Of a stretch of DNA of 64,000 nt, positions 18,613-28,999 are shown one piece after another. How positions within the stretch are numbered: position 1 is the first letter of the stretch; the number at the start of each line of letters is the position of its first letter. Below the pieces are notes generated by a model, which did no database searches, was not told where the DNA came from, and worked only from the letters and a program-made list of their open reading frames with translations. The position numbers and the translations under genes are program-made. Where the stretch lies: assembly GCF_900083545.1 (NCBI RefSeq), contig NZ_LT559262.1, positions 2,203,673 through 2,267,672 of the forward strand, read 5' to 3'. This DNA comes from Alistipes provencensis. Its GTDB lineage: Bacteria > Bacteroidota > Bacteroidia > Bacteroidales > Rikenellaceae.

Positions 18613-21600
18613 TTATTGTTTCAACTCCCGGAGCATCACCGACGACCAGAGGTTGTCGGGCTTCAGCTCCACGGATTTCGCGAAGCATTTCCGGGCTGCG
18701 TCCCGGTTGCCGAGTCCCAGCTCGCCGAGCCCCAGCGTGTAGTAGGCCTTGGTGTTGATCGTTGCCACGGTCTTGCCCGTGGTGCCCTCGGCGCCGTAGA
18801 AATTCACATAGCTTTCGACGATACCGGCTTTCCCGGCTTCGGTGAGCGCTTCGAAGAGGGCTTTGGCCTCGGCCTTTTTGCCCAGTTTTTCGAGCGCGAG
18901 GCCCTGCCAGTAGCGGTAGTCGGTCTTCTTGACGTTCACCGCCGCGGCCTTCTTGTAGTTCAGCATGGCTTTGGACCGGTTGCCCGTCCGCTCGTAAGCG
19001 CTGCCGATGAACCAGTAGATCTGGGCGTCGCGGGGCGTGCGCTGGTCTACGAGGAACACCTGATGGTTTTCCGGGTAGTCGAAGGCGCTTTCGAAGAGCT
19101 CGAGGGCCTCTTTCCGCTGTCCTGCGGCGAATTTCTCCTCCCCGGCCAGCAACAGGGCGTCGACATAGACGTCGTGGAAGTTGGCGACGCCTTCGCGCGT
19201 CGGGAAGTAGCACTCTTTCAGCAGCTTGAGCACATAGTCGTAATCCCCGACGAAGATACCTGCGGAGACCTCTCCGGCCAGCGGGGAGTAACGCTTCGTG
19301 CAGACGTCGTGGTGGCTCTTCAACAGGTCGTAGCGCACCTGCACGTCCTCGCCCTTGGCTTCGTAGACCTGATCGATCTCCTCGAGGAAGAGCGCCTCTT
19401 CGGGAGCCAGCTCGATGGCCTTGCGGTAGTATTTCACCGCTTGGTCGTAGTTCTTCGTGTGCAGCCAGTGCGCCCATCCGAGGTTGCGCCATGCCATGGC
19501 GAACGAGGGCTCTTTGGCGATGCACTGCTCCCATTCGGCCATCGCGCGGTCGGGCTGCTTGTTGTAGTAGAGGTTGCCCGTATAGTAGTAGGGCTTGTAG
19601 CTCTGGGGGCAAAGCTCTTTGGCCCGCTCCAGTACGGCGACCGTCTCCAGCCGGAACGGGTTGCAGCGGTCGGTCGGGATCGCCAGCGCCGCCGTGAAGT
19701 ACTCCTTCTCCGCGGCTTTGTCGCCGGCCTTGCCGGTCAGGTAACCCAGCCACATCTTGACGGTGGGGTAGGCTTTCCGGGCGTCGATCTGTCTGAGCAG
19801 TTTCACGGCCGTTTCCGGGAATCCGTTGTGGAGGTAGGCGAGGGCCAGTTCGAGGTACGATTCGGGCTCGTCGCGCATCAGCGTTTCGAAATAGTCGTCT
19901 TCGCCCAGCAACTGCTGTTCGCAGGTGGCGTAGGCGTTCACGGGGTCGGCTTCCAATACGCGTTTCACGCAGGCCGAGGCGCCTGCCTTGTCGCCCTGCG
20001 AGCGCAGAAGGGTGGCTTTCAGGTTCAGGGCGCTGAAGTTGTTGGCGTTGTAGGTGATGGCTTCGTCCAGCCGCTCGAGCGCCATCGGGATGTCACCCTG
20101 CGCCACATAGAGCTGTGCCAGTTGGAAATTGCCTGCCGAGTTGTAGTTGTAGTTCCAGACGGCGCGGTAGAGCGTGTCCATCGCCGCCTCGACCTTGCCC
20201 TCCTGCTTGAGGATCAGGCCTAAGTTATACATCGCTTCGCAGTCCTTCGGACGGGTGTAGTCTTTGGTCTGGCGCTTGATCGCCGTGCGCAGGTAGCGGG
20301 CGGCCTTTTCGTTGTCGCCGCGCTGACGCCACCAGACGCCCATCTGCGTGTTGGCCCGTGTGTCGCCCGGATCGCGGCGCAGGACCTCCTCGAAATAGTC
20401 CGTGGGGTCGATGAACGGGTTGTGGAACTGCAGGTTGCGCATGCCGACAAGGTAGCATTCCTCGGTGTTTTCGATCTGTTCGGGGAGTAGCGGACGGTCC
20501 ACGATCTCCGGCAGCGGCTTGTTCGGGTCGTGCTCCACGGGCGAGTAGGCCAGCAGCTCCTTGCCTGCGGCGTCGGTGAGCGTGATCCGCAGGTCGGTGG
20601 GCTTGATGTTCTTGTCGATGGCGACGGTCTCCACGAACGGTGCGTCGGGTGCGAGATCCGTCTGCCGCGTGAAGAGTGTCCGGCCGCCCGCCGTGAGCGT
20701 GACGGTCATCTTCGGCAGTTTCTCCGTGGCGTTGACGCCTATCAATGCCTTGCCCGGGGCCACGAGATCGAGGTTGAGGGCCGCCTGCCGGTTGCCGGTC
20801 TTCACGCCGCCGATGTCGCGCAGTCCGTACCAGTAGTGGGTGAACTCCTTCACCTCGTAGGGGGCGCTCCAGTTGTAGTCGGGCTGGTTGTCCGAATAGG
20901 CGCCCACCATCAGCTCGCAGTAGTGGCCGTCGTTGTCAGTCAGGATGCGGGTGTCCCACTCCGAGTTGGGGCCCCAGAGCCAGAATTTGCCGCCCTTGAC
21001 GATGTGGTGGTTGCCCGCCAGCATCGTGCCGGCCTTGCGGCCGTGGTCGTACCCGGCGATGAAGTCCTCCTTGAGATCGTGCACGAACATCGAGTTGGAC
21101 ATGAAGTGGTTCTTCCACCACGAGGCATCGATACCGTTGGCGTATTCGTCGATGCCGTTGAACGGCTCGTGAGTAACGGGCCAGTGCGCGAACCAGTTCT
21201 TGCAGTGGAAGGTCACGAACTCGGTGCTTTGGGGGAAGATGATCTGGTAGTTCTCGTCCACGAGCGTCGAGACGTTCGACCAGTAGAGCATCGAGTTGTC
21301 GTTCTCGGTCGAGTTGACCAGCCGTCCGGTGATCTCCATGTAGGATTTGCCCGGATGGAGCGTGATGCCGATAGCCCACGACATGCGGTGACGGAGTTCG
21401 GTTTCGCCGACCCAGATGGTCTTGCTGCCGTCCTCGTTCTCGACGATGCGGTAGTCGCACGGGATGTTCGACGTGGCGCGGTGGTGGTGGAAAACGTTCC
21501 ACTCGACGCCGCCCGAGATCCAAGCGCCCGTCATGCCGACGTTCGCCGGCTTGACCACATGCTGGTGGTAGAAGATGTCGTAGCCGTTGGTCTTGTCGAT

Positions 21601-21915
21601 GGCGTAGAACAGCCGTCCGCCGATCTCCGGCAGTACGCACAGTTCGACGTATTCGTTCTCGAGATAGAGGGCCTTGTAGCTCACCGTCTTTTTGTCGCGC
21701 GTCATGTTGTCGTCGAGCGGATAGGGGTAGACCGAGCGGCGTGCCCGCTGGTAGGACCAGTCGCGTTCGAAGATGGGCGCCGTTTCGGCGGCGTTGAGCA
21801 CATAGGTGGGGAGTTCGAGTGTCCCCTCCCGGGCCGTAACTGCGGTTTGCTGAGCCCGGGCGCCGACCGCAATGCCGGCAAGCAGACCGAGTGTCATCAG
21901 GATTTTTCGTTTCAT
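18613..21915 (-). CDS. Exported DUF5107-TPR protein
   Basis: The 1100-aa product has a Sec signal peptide (MKRKILMTLGLLAGIAVGARA). Residues ~30-380 form a DUF5107 domain, rich in aromatic residues and histidines (EIGGRLFYAIDK, WISGGVEWNVFHHHRATS), with a probable galactose-mutarotase-like fold. Residues ~490-1090 are a long array of tetratricopeptide repeats. No experimentally based function for the family is known to me. The mutarotase-like fold and its place between SusD and a sulfatase argue for carbohydrate recognition or processing. The TPRs could scaffold other PUL proteins. It is the largest single-copy part of the locus after the HTCS. Confidence 0.85.
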   Translation of the reverse strand: MKRKILMTLGLLAGIAVGARAQQTAVTAREGTLELPTYVLNAAETAPIFERDWSYQRARRSVYPYPLDDNMTRDKKTVSYKALYLENEYVELCVLPEIGGRLFYAIDKTNGYDIFYHQHVVKPANVGMTGAWISGGVEWNVFHHHRATSNIPCDYRIVENEDGSKTIWVGETELRHRMSWAIGITLHPGKSYMEITGRLVNSTENDNSMLYWSNVSTLVDENYQIIFPQSTEFVTFHCKNWFAHWPVTHEPFNGIDEYANGIDASWWKNHFMSNSMFVHDLKEDFIAGYDHGRKAGTMLAGNHHIVKGGKFWLWGPNSEWDTRILTDNDGHYCELMVGAYSDNQPDYNWSAPYEVKEFTHYWYGLRDIGGVKTGNRQAALNLDLVAPGKALIGVNATEKLPKMTVTLTAGGRTLFTRQTDLAPDAPFVETVAIDKNIKPTDLRITLTDAAGKELLAYSPVEHDPNKPLPEIVDRPLLPEQIENTEECYLVGMRNLQFHNPFIDPTDYFEEVLRRDPGDTRANTQMGVWWRQRGDNEKAARYLRTAIKRQTKDYTRPKDCEAMYNLGLILKQEGKVEAAMDTLYRAVWNYNYNSAGNFQLAQLYVAQGDIPMALERLDEAITYNANNFSALNLKATLLRSQGDKAGASACVKRVLEADPVNAYATCEQQLLGEDDYFETLMRDEPESYLELALAYLHNGFPETAVKLLRQIDARKAYPTVKMWLGYLTGKAGDKAAEKEYFTAALAIPTDRCNPFRLETVAVLERAKELCPQSYKPYYYTGNLYYNKQPDRAMAEWEQCIAKEPSFAMAWRNLGWAHWLHTKNYDQAVKYYRKAIELAPEEALFLEEIDQVYEAKGEDVQVRYDLLKSHHDVCTKRYSPLAGEVSAGIFVGDYDYVLKLLKECYFPTREGVANFHDVYVDALLLAGEEKFAAGQRKEALELFESAFDYPENHQVFLVDQRTPRDAQIYWFIGSAYERTGNRSKAMLNYKKAAAVNVKKTDYRYWQGLALEKLGKKAEAKALFEALTEAGKAGIVESYVNFYGAEGTTGKTVATINTKAYYTLGLGELGLGNRDAARKCFAKSVELKPDNLWSSVMLRELKQ

Positions 21916-21939
21916 CGGATATTCGGTTTATGTGTTTTA

Positions 21940-23706
21940 TTAATGCCAGTTGTCGTTTTGGACGAGGTTGGGATTCTTTTCCCGTTCGGACGAGGGTACG
22001 GGCCATTTGAGGTAGGCCGAACCGCCCCATTTGTATTCGTATACGGGGGCTCCCCAGCACTCCAGCAGACCGTTTCCGTCGGCGAATTTGTCCGTCTGCC
22101 ATGTGCCCCAGCGGAGTTCGTCGCAGTAGAGCTGCTCCTCGCAGGCCAGCTCCCATTTCTTCTCGTTGCGGATGCGCGGGCGCAGTTCGTCGGCACTGGT
22201 CACGGCGACATGGGTGTTGCCCGGGGTGTTGAGCTCCGCGACGCCCGCGCGTTTGCGGACTTGGTTCACATAGCCCGCGGCCTCGCCGTAGCGTCCCTGC
22301 TCGTTGACAGCCTCTGCGAGGCAGAGCAGCACGTCGGCATAGCGGAAGATCGGCACATCGACCGGATTGTACTGGATGTGTGCAAATTCGTTGCCCGAGG
22401 TCACGAATTTGCGGATCGAGTAGAGCATGTAGCTGTTCGAACGGGTTTCGAGGTCGAGCGACGGGGCCGCGCTGGAGCGGAAGGGCCACCGCAGCGTGTA
22501 GGTCAGCTCCGCGCCCGAGGCGCCTCCCTTGTAGGTCGAATAGGGGGTGATGACCGTCGCCTCCAGACGCGGGTCGCGGTCGGTGTAGGCTGCCCGGATG
22601 CGCGCTTCGTTACCCGTCTCGAGGTATTTCGAGAGGTCGGCTCCGTAGGTCTGCATCGTCGAGCTCTCGGTGGAGGTCATGTTGTCGCGCAGGAAATAGA
22701 CGCTGCGGGCCTTGGGCTGCATGGCGTCGTAGCCGTCGATCACGTCGTCCCAGTCGAAGGGCCTGCCGTCGGCCCACTCGTAGGAGTCGACGAAGCGGGC
22801 GTTCATGAAGAACGACGAGTTGCCGTTGCCCTTGGTGACCATGTTGCCGTAGGTGTAGCTGAAGACGTTGCCGAAACCGTCGACATCCTCCATCTGGGCA
22901 CTGAAAATCATCTCGTCGCACTTCTCGTTGGCCAGCTTGAACAGGTCGGCATAGTCGCCCTGATAGAGTTCGTAGCCCAGTTTTCCGACCTCGAGGAAGT
23001 CCTTCTCAGCCTCCTCCCACTTCTTCTGCCACAGGTAGACCTTCCCGCGCAGCGTGTAGGCCGCTCCCTTGGTCACGCGACCGTAGCCGCTGTCGCTCGA
23101 TTTGTACTTGCCGGGCAGCTCCTCGCAGGCGATGCAGTCGTTCAGATCGTCGATGATGACGCCCCACACCTGCTCCTCCGACGAGCGGGCGCGGGTGTAC
23201 TCCCCGGGAGCGAGGTTCTCCAGATAGACCGGAACGCCCCGCCAGAGGCAGTTGAGGCGGTAGTAGTGGAAGGCGCGCAGGAATTTGCACTCGGCGATGC
23301 GCTGGCGTTTGAGGGCGTCGCTCATCGTGGGGCACGAAGCGATGTTGTTGATCACGTCGTTGGCGCGGTTGATGCCCTCGTAGAAACGTTTCCAGTAGGT
23401 CAGAAACGAGGCGTCGTTGGGTTGAATGGTCCCCGTGAGGTAGGAGTAGTTGAGGTAGACCATGCCCATCGACGGGTCCATGACCGAAGAGAAGGCGTCC
23501 CAGTTGAGGCGCGAGCGGGTGCCGTCGATGTAGTCGTAGAGGAGGTTGCTGTAGGCGCCGACGACGACCGATTCGGCCAGCGTGGTGGTCGAGAACGCCG
23601 TGCCGGAGCTGACCTCGTCGTAGGACGAGAGGTCCAGAAAGTTGTTGCAACCGGCGAGCGCGAGCGTCAGGGCCGACCCGATGAATGTCTTATGTAAATG
23701 CTTCAT
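21940..23706 (-). CDS. SusD/RagB-family glycan-binding lipoprotein (PUL 1)
   Basis: The 588-aa surface lipoprotein (lipobox LALAGCNNFLDL) captures glycan for its SusC partner encoded just upstream. SusD hallmarks are the NFLDLSSYDEV start, INRANDVINNIASCP, RIAECKFLRAFHYYRL and the TPR-like helices, with a C-terminal RNEKKWELACEEQLYCDELRWG (shortened here: RNEKKWELACEEQLY). It follows SusC by 15 bp. Confidence 0.96.
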   Translation of the reverse strand: MKHLHKTFIGSALTLALAGCNNFLDLSSYDEVSSGTAFSTTTLAESVVVGAYSNLLYDYIDGTRSRLNWDAFSSVMDPSMGMVYLNYSYLTGTIQPNDASFLTYWKRFYEGINRANDVINNIASCPTMSDALKRQRIAECKFLRAFHYYRLNCLWRGVPVYLENLAPGEYTRARSSEEQVWGVIIDDLNDCIACEELPGKYKSSDSGYGRVTKGAAYTLRGKVYLWQKKWEEAEKDFLEVGKLGYELYQGDYADLFKLANEKCDEMIFSAQMEDVDGFGNVFSYTYGNMVTKGNGNSSFFMNARFVDSYEWADGRPFDWDDVIDGYDAMQPKARSVYFLRDNMTSTESSTMQTYGADLSKYLETGNEARIRAAYTDRDPRLEATVITPYSTYKGGASGAELTYTLRWPFRSSAAPSLDLETRSNSYMLYSIRKFVTSGNEFAHIQYNPVDVPIFRYADVLLCLAEAVNEQGRYGEAAGYVNQVRKRAGVAELNTPGNTHVAVTSADELRPRIRNEKKWELACEEQLYCDELRWGTWQTDKFADGNGLLECWGAPVYEYKWGGSAYLKWPVPSSEREKNPNLVQNDNWH

Positions 23707-23721
23707 AGTAGGCTGGAGGAT

Positions 23722-26700
23722 TTAGAATTTGATGTTGAGGCCGATCGAATATTGCTTCAGGCTGGCGTAGTAGTTCATCGTGTCCGAGAATTCGGGGTCC
23801 ATGCCCGGATAGTCGGTGATGGTCCAGAGGTTCTCGCCGCTGAGGTAGACGCGGACGTCCTGCAGGCGAATCTTCCGCAGCCACTTCTTCGGCAGCGTGT
23901 AGCCGACGGTCAGGTTCTTGAGCTTCAGGTAGTCGCCCTTGTAGAGCCAGTGCGACGAGTAGTTGGTGCCGCCGTTCTGTTCCGAGCCGTAGTTCATCGT
24001 CAGGCGGCCGTGCTTCGACGTGAGGTTTGTGCGCGGGTCGGCGGGGTTCTCCGGATCGAAGAAGTAGTGGTCGTAGGCGATCTCTTTGGAGATGGTCGTG
24101 TCGCCGCGCGTGGAGTAGGAGTTGAACCCGAGGTAGCGCCAGTAGATCGAGAAGCCTCCGGCCCCGGCCCACGTCATCGAGAAGTCGATGCCCTTCCACG
24201 CCAGATCGACTTGGAATCCGTAGTAGTATTTCGGGGTCATCGAGACGTTCTGGAACGTGTAGTCGTTCTCGTTGCCGTAGATGCCGTCGCCGTTGGTGTC
24301 GGCATAGAGGTAGTCGCCGTACCAGATGCCCTTCTTGCCGATGGTCTGGCTGGGGAGGAACGTGTTGCCGGCGGCGATCATCGCCCGGGCCCACTCCATG
24401 TCCTGCTCGGTGCGGATCATGCCGTCGCGCGGACCGCCCTGCGGGTTGACCGAGCCGTCGCCGAAGAAGTAGCTGCCGTTGCCCTTGTAGGTGTCGAGCA
24501 GGTAGAATTCGTTGATGGCCTTGCCCTCCATCACGCGGCGCGTGGTGCCTACGGCCGTGGTGACGTCGCCGAGGTTGGTGTCGTAGACACGCGTGCCGTC
24601 CTCGCCGGTCACCCAGCCCGCCTTGAGGCGTCCCTTGTACTTGGTCACCTCGTTGAAGTTGCGCGTGAAGTTGGCCGAGATGCCGTAGGAGAACTCCTTG
24701 ACCCGGTCGCGCCAGCCGAGTGTCAGCTCCAGACCGTTGTTGGTCACTTCGCAGAGATTCTGGTTGGGGGCGCTCTTCTGGCCGATGGTGGCGAAGATCG
24801 GGGCCTGATAGAGAATGCCGTCGGTTACCTTGTTATAGTAGTCCATTTCGAAGGTGAGGCGGTTGTGCAGTACGCCCAGCTCCAGTCCGACGTTGGTCGA
24901 CGTGGTGGTCTCCCACTCCAGCAGGTTGTTCGAAAGCGAAGCCACGATGCCCGGCGACTGCTTGCCGCCGAACGAGTAGAGGTAGCCCGAGGCGTAGGTC
25001 GCCTGATACTCGTAGTTGCCGATCGAGTGGTTGCCCAGCTTGCCCCACGAGGCGCGCAGCTTGAGGTTGTCGATGCCCGAATCCTGCATGAAAGCCTCCT
25101 GCGAGATGCGCCATCCGGCCGATACCGAGGGGAACAGGCCCCAGCGCGACTTGCGGGCGAAGCGCGACGAACCGTCGTAGCGGAGGTTCGTTTCGAGGAG
25201 ATAGCGGTTGTCGTAGGCGTAGGTCAGACGGCCGAAGAACGAGGCCGTAGCAAAATCGCTCTGCGTACCGTCGATGCTCGTCACGGTGGTCGCCGTGTCG
25301 AATTCCACGAGTTTGTCCTGCGCGAAGCCGGTCTTTTTGGCTTTCAGGTTCGACGTGTTGCTGTACATGGCTTCGAATCCCACGAGGGCCGTGAGGTCGT
25401 GCTTTTCGGCGAAGGTGTAGTCCCACGAGAAATTGTTCTGGAAGGTCCACCGGTAGGTACCCTTGTCGGTCTGCGTCAGGGCCAGTTTGGATAGGTCTTC
25501 GTAGCGGTAGGCCCAGTCGTTCTTCGAGAACGAGAAGGCGTTGCAGGTCTTGCCGTAGTACTTGTGTTCGGAGCTCGACCGCGCATAGTTGAACGAGACG
25601 TTGTACCTGATGCGGTAGGGGAGCTTGACGTTGGCGAAGATCGCGGCGTTGACGTAGTGACTCTTCTCCTCGCCGCCGAAGCGGTTGATGAAGTAGAGGT
25701 TGTTGCGCGATGAGGAGCTCTGCTCGGAGTTCTCCATCCAGCCGTATTTCCCGTCGTAGTAGGGGTAGATGCCCGGCGTGGCGCGCGACATGTAGCCCGA
25801 GGCTCCCGAGAAATCGCTCAGTTCGCGCGTGCCCTCGTAACCCCACAGCTTGGTGCCGATCTCCAGCCACTTGGTGACCTGCGACGAGACGTTGGTGCGC
25901 AGTTGGAACCGCTCGGTGCCGGTCCGCGCCACGACGCCCGGGTTGTTGACGTAGGAGAACGACATGAGGTATTTCGTGTTGCCCGACGAGCCGCTGGCCG
26001 AGAGGTTGTGCTTGTGGTAGACGTTGTTTTCGAACATCGCCTCCATCCAGTCGGTGTTGGGGTAGGCGACGTAGTTGGGGTAGCCCGAGTCGGCGATGCC
26101 GTTGGGGTCCTTCTCCTTTTCGCGCCAGAGGTCGATCATCGCCTGCGAGAAGGGCAGCGTGCCGTCGATGTTCTCGGCCGACTCGTTTATCAACTCCATG
26201 TAGTCGGCATAGTTCGACACCACTCCGAAGTGGTTCGCCGGGCGGTTGAAGGCCACCATGCCGTTGTACGAGATGTTGAATTTACCCGTGCCGCCCGTCT
26301 TGGTGGTGATGAGCACCACGCCGTTGGCGCCCCGGTTGCCGTAGATGGCGCACGAAGCGGCGTCCTTGAGCACCGACACCGATTCGATGTCGTCGGGGTT
26401 GACGTTGCCGATCGAGCCTTCGAAGCCGTCGACGATGACCAGCGGCGCCGAGTCGTTGAGCGTCCCGATGCCGCGGATGCGCATCAGCATCCCCTCCTGT
26501 CCGGGCTGTCCCGAGGTCTGCGAGACCATCAGGCCGGCGTTCATGCCCTGCAAGAGCTGGGCGGTCGAGGTCACGGGCCGCGACTCGGCTTCCTTGGCGT
26601 AGTTGACCGACGACACGGCGCCGGTGACGTTCACGCGCTTCTGTACGCCGTATCCGACCACCACGAGATCTTCGATGAGATTCGCCTGCGGTTCCAAGGT

Positions 26701-26982
26701 TACTTCGATGTGGGTGCGGGAGCCTACGCGGATTTCCTGCGTGGCATATCCGAGATAACTTATCACGAGGGTTTCGTTCGGCGAAGCGACGATCTCGAAC
26801 TTGCCGTCCGAGGAGGTGCTCGCGCCGCGGGTTGTATTGGCGACAGTCACGGAGGCCCCGACGAGGGGCTTCCGGGCATCATCAAAGACAGTTCCCGTAA
26901 TCCTGCCGGACTGCTGCGCGAAGGCGAAAGGCGCCACGAGCAGGAGCACGGTCAGGACGAATCGTTGTTTTGATGTAATCAT
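23722..26982 (-). CDS. SusC/RagA-family TonB-dependent transporter (PUL 1)
   Basis: The 1086-aa outer-membrane protein imports oligosaccharides. It has a signal peptide (MITSKQRFVLTVLLLVAPFAFA), an N-terminal carboxypeptidase-regulatory-like domain (GRITGTVFDDARKPLVGASV), the conserved plug sequence DLVVVGYGVQKRVNVTGAVS and GSIGNVNPDDIESVSVLKD, and a long beta-barrel ending GLNIKF. The C-terminal phenylalanine is typical of barrels inserted by BAM. It is paired with the SusD downstream. Confidence 0.97.
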   Translation of the reverse strand: MITSKQRFVLTVLLLVAPFAFAQQSGRITGTVFDDARKPLVGASVTVANTTRGASTSSDGKFEIVASPNETLVISYLGYATQEIRVGSRTHIEVTLEPQANLIEDLVVVGYGVQKRVNVTGAVSSVNYAKEAESRPVTSTAQLLQGMNAGLMVSQTSGQPGQEGMLMRIRGIGTLNDSAPLVIVDGFEGSIGNVNPDDIESVSVLKDAASCAIYGNRGANGVVLITTKTGGTGKFNISYNGMVAFNRPANHFGVVSNYADYMELINESAENIDGTLPFSQAMIDLWREKEKDPNGIADSGYPNYVAYPNTDWMEAMFENNVYHKHNLSASGSSGNTKYLMSFSYVNNPGVVARTGTERFQLRTNVSSQVTKWLEIGTKLWGYEGTRELSDFSGASGYMSRATPGIYPYYDGKYGWMENSEQSSSSRNNLYFINRFGGEEKSHYVNAAIFANVKLPYRIRYNVSFNYARSSSEHKYYGKTCNAFSFSKNDWAYRYEDLSKLALTQTDKGTYRWTFQNNFSWDYTFAEKHDLTALVGFEAMYSNTSNLKAKKTGFAQDKLVEFDTATTVTSIDGTQSDFATASFFGRLTYAYDNRYLLETNLRYDGSSRFARKSRWGLFPSVSAGWRISQEAFMQDSGIDNLKLRASWGKLGNHSIGNYEYQATYASGYLYSFGGKQSPGIVASLSNNLLEWETTTSTNVGLELGVLHNRLTFEMDYYNKVTDGILYQAPIFATIGQKSAPNQNLCEVTNNGLELTLGWRDRVKEFSYGISANFTRNFNEVTKYKGRLKAGWVTGEDGTRVYDTNLGDVTTAVGTTRRVMEGKAINEFYLLDTYKGNGSYFFGDGSVNPQGGPRDGMIRTEQDMEWARAMIAAGNTFLPSQTIGKKGIWYGDYLYADTNGDGIYGNENDYTFQNVSMTPKYYYGFQVDLAWKGIDFSMTWAGAGGFSIYWRYLGFNSYSTRGDTTISKEIAYDHYFFDPENPADPRTNLTSKHGRLTMNYGSEQNGGTNYSSHWLYKGDYLKLKNLTVGYTLPKKWLRKIRLQDVRVYLSGENLWTITDYPGMDPEFSDTMNYYASLKQYSIGLNIKF

Positions 26983-27042
26983 AAGGCCATTGGTTGATGG
27001 TTAGTAAATTCGGTTATGCGGTTGTTGCGAAAGTTTTGCAGT

Positions 27043-28895
27043 CTATTGCCCGAGGCTGCGGCAGAGCCGCCGGTTCACCTCGCGCAGGCGTCGTTCGTCG
27101 ACCTTCATCCGTTTGCGGTCGTAGGTCATCAGGCCGTTCACCTCGATCTCGACATCGGTGGTCTGGGTGTAGACGGCGCCCGAACACCCCGTCGGGATCA
27201 GCCGTTCGAGCATTTCGGCGTAGCGGATGTATTCGTCGGTCACCTCGCCGGCATTCTTGAAACGGACGTAGCCCCAATTCCGGTCGGGCTGCCAGAGGTG
27301 CCCTTCGAGCGGCAGGCCGATGCCGCCGTACTCGCCGATGACGTTCACCCGTCCGATGTCGAAGAGGTAGAACCGCGGGTGGGGATAGCTGTGGATGTCC
27401 AGTACCTCGCCGGCATCGGGGTAGAAGTTGCCGCCGCTGGCTGCGTTGACGATGCGCGTGGGGTCGTAGTCCTTGGTCCACCGGGCGATCTCCGCGGTCT
27501 TGAACTGCCCCCACGCCTCGTTGAACGGCACCCACATCACCACCGAAGGGTGGTTGTAGAGCTGGTCGATGATCTCCTTCCATTCGCGGCGGAACTGCTC
27601 CTCCGACCGGGCTGTGCGCTCCGCCTCCGCGCCGTTGAAATAGCGGTTGTTCTGCCACTCGGGCGAGGGGCCTCCGTTGGGCATGTCCTGCCAGACGAGG
27701 ATGCCCAGCCGGTCGCAGTGCCAGTACCAGCGTTCGGGTTCGACCTTCACATGCTTGCGGATCATGTTGAATCCCAGCTCCTTGGTTTTTACGATGTCGT
27801 ACACGAGCGCCTCGTCGGTCGGGGCCGTGTAGAGCCCGTCGGGCCACCAGCCCTGATCGAGCGGTCCGAACTGGAAACACTCCCGGTCGTTGAGCTGCAG
27901 GCGCAGAAATCCCTCCTTGCCGCGGACGGTGGAGTTCTTGCGCATCGCGGCGTAGCTGCCGACCCGGTCGACCGGCTTTCCGCCGCGGAGGAGCGTCGCT
28001 TCGAGGTCGTAGAGTACGGGTGTGTCGGGGGTCCAGAGCTTCATGTCGGAGAGCGTCAGCCGCAGCGGTTCCCCGGCCGCAGCGCGGGCTTCGGCGACCG
28101 TGCGCCCGTTGTCGCGGAGCGTGACCCCGACGATGTCGCCGGGCCGGGCGCCGGCGTGACCCCGACGATGTCGCCGGGCCGGGCGCCGACGGTCACGGCT
28201 TCGACGGTCAGGCTCTTCGTGTCGATGTCGGGGGTGGTGCGCAGCGCGGCGATGCGGCTTTCGGGCACGGGTTCCAGCCACACCGTCTGCCAGATGCCGG
28301 TGACGGGGGTGTACCAGATCGTCCGGGCTTCGGTCACCTGCTTGCCGCGGGGTTGCGTTCCGCGGTCCGTGGGGTCCGTGACCCGCACGGCGAGCGTCTG
28401 CTCCCCGCGTGTAAGATAAGGTGCGATGTCGATGGAAAATGCCGTGTACCCGCCTTTGTGCCCGCCGACGCGGATGCCGTTCAGGTAGATGTCGGCCTCC
28501 CAGTCCACGGCTCCGAAGTGCAGCAGCAGGGCTTCCTGCCGCCAGCCGGCCGGGACGGTGAAGCGGCGTTCGTACCACAGCACCTCGTTTTCGGTCAGGC
28601 GGCGCTGTACGCCCGAGAGCGACGACTCCACGGGATAGGGGACGAGTATCTTTCCGTCGAAGCGCTCCGGCTGCGGGGCGTCGGCCGGAAGGATGGCGTA
28701 ATCCCAGAGCCCGTTGAGGTTCCGCCACTCGGGACGCACCAGCGTGGGGCGCGGGTATTCGGGTAGCGGGCAGGCGGGGTTGACTTCGTCGGCCCATGCG
28801 GTTTTGAGCTTATCGCCTGCGGGGCGCCACGCCTGCGCCGGGGCGTTCAGAATGCTCCCGGCAGCGAGCAGAAAGGTAAGGATGGTTCGGTTCAT
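27043..28895 (-). pseudogene. Exported GH2-family glycoside hydrolase, frameshifted by a 35-bp tandem duplication
   Basis: The ATG at 28895 gives a signal peptide (MNRTILTFLLAAGSILNAPAQA), then the GH2 sugar-binding sandwich (VLWYERRFTVPAGW, HFGAVDWEADIYLNG). The frame is then lost at 28119-28188, where 35 bp are duplicated in tandem. The rest of the gene continues in another frame: RDNGRTVAEARAAAGEPL, the TIM barrel with the acid/base region WVPFNEAWGQ, and NVIGEYGGIG, the probable nucleophile. Removing one 35-bp copy yields a seamless 605-aa protein. As it stands only a ~280-aa fragment without catalytic residues is made. GH2 covers beta-galactosidase, beta-mannosidase and beta-glucuronidase; which one is not clear. 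Confidence 0.88.
28119..28188. repeat. Perfect 35-bp tandem duplication inside the GH2 gene
   Basis: Bases 28119-28153 and 28154-28188 are identical over 35 bp. As 35 is not a multiple of three, the second copy shifts the reading frame. Both frames share the encoded peptide ARPGDIVGVT, which is read twice. Confidence 0.97.
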
Positions 28896-28999
28896 AGTAG
28901 TTTCATGTGCGGCCGGGGTTGGCGGGCCGTATCACAAATTTGGCGATTAAAGGTGAATCGGAATAGAACAAAAAATGCAATTCAGGGAACAACGCCCCG

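Noticed and set aside
20530..23697. A 1055-codon open frame on the plus strand, opposite the DUF5107-TPR and SusD genes
   Set aside because: No domain, signal peptide or start context is seen, and it mirrors two well-supported genes in GC-rich sequence; it is an antisense shadow.
28119..28188. Considering the duplicated block as part of a recombination or inversion site
   Set aside because: The copies are direct and adjacent, not inverted, and no invertase or integrase is nearby.
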